Positions 62,430 to 64,000 of a stretch of 64,000 bases of DNA are shown in pieces (within the stretch, counting starts at the first letter, position 1; every line of letters starts with the position of its first letter). Location of the stretch: contig JAIQGI010000013.1 of NCBI GenBank assembly GCA_020072565.1, positions 1 to 64,000 on the forward strand. Reading direction: 5' to 3'. A program made the translations under genes and the position numbers. The notes below the pieces were generated by a model. The model was given only the letters and a program-made list of their open reading frames with translations, made no database searches and was not told the DNA's origin. This DNA comes from Terriglobia bacterium. Its GTDB lineage: Bacteria; Acidobacteriota; UBA6911.

Positions 62430-63488
62430 ATGTCCAGTGTCTATGCCGTCATCATGGCCGGAGGCCGGGGAGAACGCTTCTGGCCGCTGAGCACCGAATG
62501 CATCCCCAAGCCGTTTATGCCGCTTCTCGGCCCTAAAACTCTCATTCAACAGACTGTCGATCGCCTCCTCCCGTTGCTGCCGCCGGAGAGGATGCTTATT
62601 TCGATCGGCGAGGCACACAGAGGGATTGCCGGCGAGCAACTGCCGCAGATCCCGCCGGAGAACTTCATCGTCGAACCTGTCGGCCGCGACACGGCGCCGT
62701 GCCTCGGTTATTGCGCGCTTCACATCGAACGGCACGAGCCGGACGGCACCATGATCGCCATACCTGCGGATCACTATATCGCCGATGCCGCAGCCTACCG
62801 CCGCACCTTGCAAAAGGGGATCGACGCTCTCCCCGGAGCCACCGGCGTGGTTTTCGGCATCCGCCCCGGAAGGCCGGAGACTGGGTACGGCTATATCCAA
62901 ACGCAGATATCCGAGTCCGGCAACGAGGCCCTGCCGGTCATCCGCTTCGTGGAAAAGCCGGATGCGACGCGCGCCCGTGGGTATGTGGCGGCAGGTAATT
63001 ACTATTGGAATAGCGGCATTTTTCTCTGGCGCAACCGCACCCTGCTCGACCTTTTACGGCAGCACATGCCGGAGTTGTATCGGGGCCTGGAGGCTCTTCG
63101 CCCGTTTATCGGACGCGAAGAGGGCCGTGCGGAGGCGCGTCAAACCTTCGCTGAACTGCCGCGCATCTCGATCGACTTCGGCGTGATGGAAAAAGCTTCG
63201 GGGCTGCGCCTGGTACCGGCCGAGTTCGTTTGGGATGACATCGGCAACTGGGGCGCCCTGGAACGGGCGCTGCCACACGACGCCGCCGGCAACGTCGCCA
63301 TCGGTCCGAATCTTGCCCTTGAGGCCGGAGACTGCGTTTCGTACTCGGATGCGGGTACCGTTGCGACCTTCGGCGTATCCAACCTGATCGTTGTCCAAGC
63401 TCAGGGCAAGGTCCTTGTCTGTCCCAAAGATCGAGCAGCAGATCTGAAGCGCCTGATCGCCGCACTCGGCAATGAGGGTCAGTCATAA
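62430..63488 (+). CDS. manC: Mannose-1-phosphate guanylyltransferase
   Basis: A 352-residue nucleotidyltransferase that makes GDP-mannose from mannose-1-phosphate and GTP. The N-terminal loop is MAGGRGERFWPLSTE with the following PKPFMPLLG, then EPVGRDTAPCLGYCA, IPADHYIAD, RFVEKPDATRARGYV and NYYWNSGIFLWR. Only the transferase and its short left-handed helix C-terminus are present; the isomerase domain of the bifunctional type is missing. The ATG at 62430 has GAGGAAAGC upstream; the TTG at 62409 is less likely. It feeds glycan or lipopolysaccharide synthesis. Confidence 0.93.
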   Translation: MSSVYAVIMAGGRGERFWPLSTECIPKPFMPLLGPKTLIQQTVDRLLPLLPPERMLISIGEAHRGIAGEQLPQIPPENFIVEPVGRDTAPCLGYCALHIERHEPDGTMIAIPADHYIADAAAYRRTLQKGIDALPGATGVVFGIRPGRPETGYGYIQTQISESGNEALPVIRFVEKPDATRARGYVAAGNYYWNSGIFLWRNRTLLDLLRQHMPELYRGLEALRPFIGREEGRAEARQTFAELPRISIDFGVMEKASGLRLVPAEFVWDDIGNWGALERALPHDAAGNVAIGPNLALEAGDCVSYSDAGTVATFGVSNLIVVQAQGKVLVCPKDRAADLKRLIAALGNEGQS

Positions 63489-63535
63489 GTGATGAGAAAT
63501 AAGACTCTTTACTCATGACTTATCACTCATCAGTG
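63485..63535. repeat. TGATGAGT/CATGA intergenic repeat
   Basis: ATAAGTGATGAG at the left and CATGACTTATCACTCATCAG at the right are related to the arms at 12876-12927 and 37247-37277. The unit starts at the manC stop codon and could weaken read-through into bshC, but its stem is imperfect. Confidence 0.45.
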
Positions 63536-63576
63536 AGCTCTTGCTTTAAGGGGTGGAGTCTTGGGAAGCTGATATC

Positions 63577-64000
63577 ATGGATCGTTCCCCATTCGCGAAG
63601 AGCCTGCCATTCCGAAAGATTCCGCGCCAGCCCGCGGCATTTCTGAAGTACCTGGAGGCATCGCCGGATGTTCTGGCCTTTTATCGGCAGCCTCCAACCC
63701 CTGCAGCCCTGACCGAAACAGCGCGTGAGGCGCGTCAAAGCGAGTTTCCCAGGCGCGAGATGGCTGAGATCCTCAGGAGCCAGAATGAGGCCTTCGGCAG
63801 CGATGACACGGTCCGGCATTCGATCGCGGAGCTGGAAAGCACAGACTGCGTCGCCGTCTTGACGGGCCAGCAGGTGGGCCTTTTTACGGGTCCCATTCTT
63901 ACAGTCTACAAGGCGCTCACCGCTCTCCGCCTGAGCGCGGAGCTGCGCCACAAGGGGTTCAACTCCGTCGCCGTCTTCTGGATGGCATCCGATGATCACG
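63577..64000 (+). CDS. bshC: Bacillithiol synthesis enzyme BshC, 3' end outside window
   Basis: The first 141 codons of a gene that runs off the right edge. The ATG opens MDRSPFAKSLPFRKIPRQPA, and the diagnostic block reads VLTGQQVGLFTGPILTVYKA and VAVFWMASDDH, the nucleotide-fold core of the cysteine-adding enzyme BshC that turns GlcN-malate into bacillithiol. Family members are about 500-540 residues, so roughly a quarter is visible. It lies 88 bases after manC on the same strand. Together with trxB and the AhpD-like gene it points to a bacillithiol/thioredoxin-based thiol economy. Confidence 0.9.
   Translation, partial: MDRSPFAKSLPFRKIPRQPAAFLKYLEASPDVLAFYRQPPTPAALTETAREARQSEFPRREMAEILRSQNEAFGSDDTVRHSIAELESTDCVAVLTGQQVGLFTGPILTVYKALTALRLSAELRHKGFNSVAVFWMASDDH

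Overview
The window looks like a GC-rich bacterial chromosome of the Acidobacteriota or a close relative. The evidence is a VWA protein of the acidobacterial VWFA-related type (21460-22440), a set of large secreted M14 carboxypeptidases, exported proteins with carboxypeptidase-regulatory-like repeats, RND efflux systems, and a bacillithiol-synthesis gene (bshC) cut by the right edge. This is inference from protein families; there is no rRNA in the window.

Region 1 (1-8026) is the integrase end of a prophage or integrative element, with every gene on the + strand. It holds the 3' part of a large phage protein, a striking His/Asp tetrapeptide-repeat protein (2218-3339), a run of small zinc-ribbon and hypothetical proteins, a possible cargo gene flanked by perfect 16-bp inverted repeats, a tiny ribbon-helix-helix regulator, and a tyrosine integrase. 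The integrase stop codon lies inside a tRNA-like 3' end. That sequence abuts the 5' 87 codons of a pirin gene on the other strand, so the element appears to have inserted into, and broken, pirin.

Region 2 (8461-24301) is ordinary chromosome: an exported repeat protein, a VIT/VWA protein, a dockerin-bearing metalloprotease, an amino-acid permease, a D-cysteine desulfhydrase-like enzyme, an alcohol dehydrogenase, a beta-repeat membrane protein, an OmpA protein and the VWFA-related protein. An IS4-type transposase remnant follows. Next come an FmdB zinc ribbon and an AhpD/carboxymuconolactone-decarboxylase-like gene whose CxxC motif reads C-x-x-UGA, with a hairpin just downstream: a strong selenoprotein candidate.

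Region 3 (24585-30884) is a TetR-TolC-adaptor-RND multidrug efflux operon with ACCGATYGGT operator-like palindromes. Region 4 (31043-39820) is an eight-gene minus-strand operon: ABC permease, ABC ATPase, membrane/coiled-coil protein, double AAA+ ATPase, coiled-coil protein, PspA, a membrane-anchored solute-binding/OmpA fusion, and a VWA lipoprotein. Together these suggest a membrane-remodelling (ESCRT-III/AAA-like) machine tied to an importer and to peptidoglycan. An intrinsic-terminator-like hairpin sits between its third and fourth genes.

Region 5 (39853-64000) holds an S9-peptidase relic, an M14 carboxypeptidase followed by an exported kinase-fold protein, a czcCBA-type metal efflux operon split by a MITE-like element (a second copy is at 16468-16639), rhomboid and CPBP membrane proteases, moaA, a glycogen phosphorylase, a HAD phosphatase, trxB, bacterioferritin, two more M14 carboxypeptidases, manC and the start of bshC.
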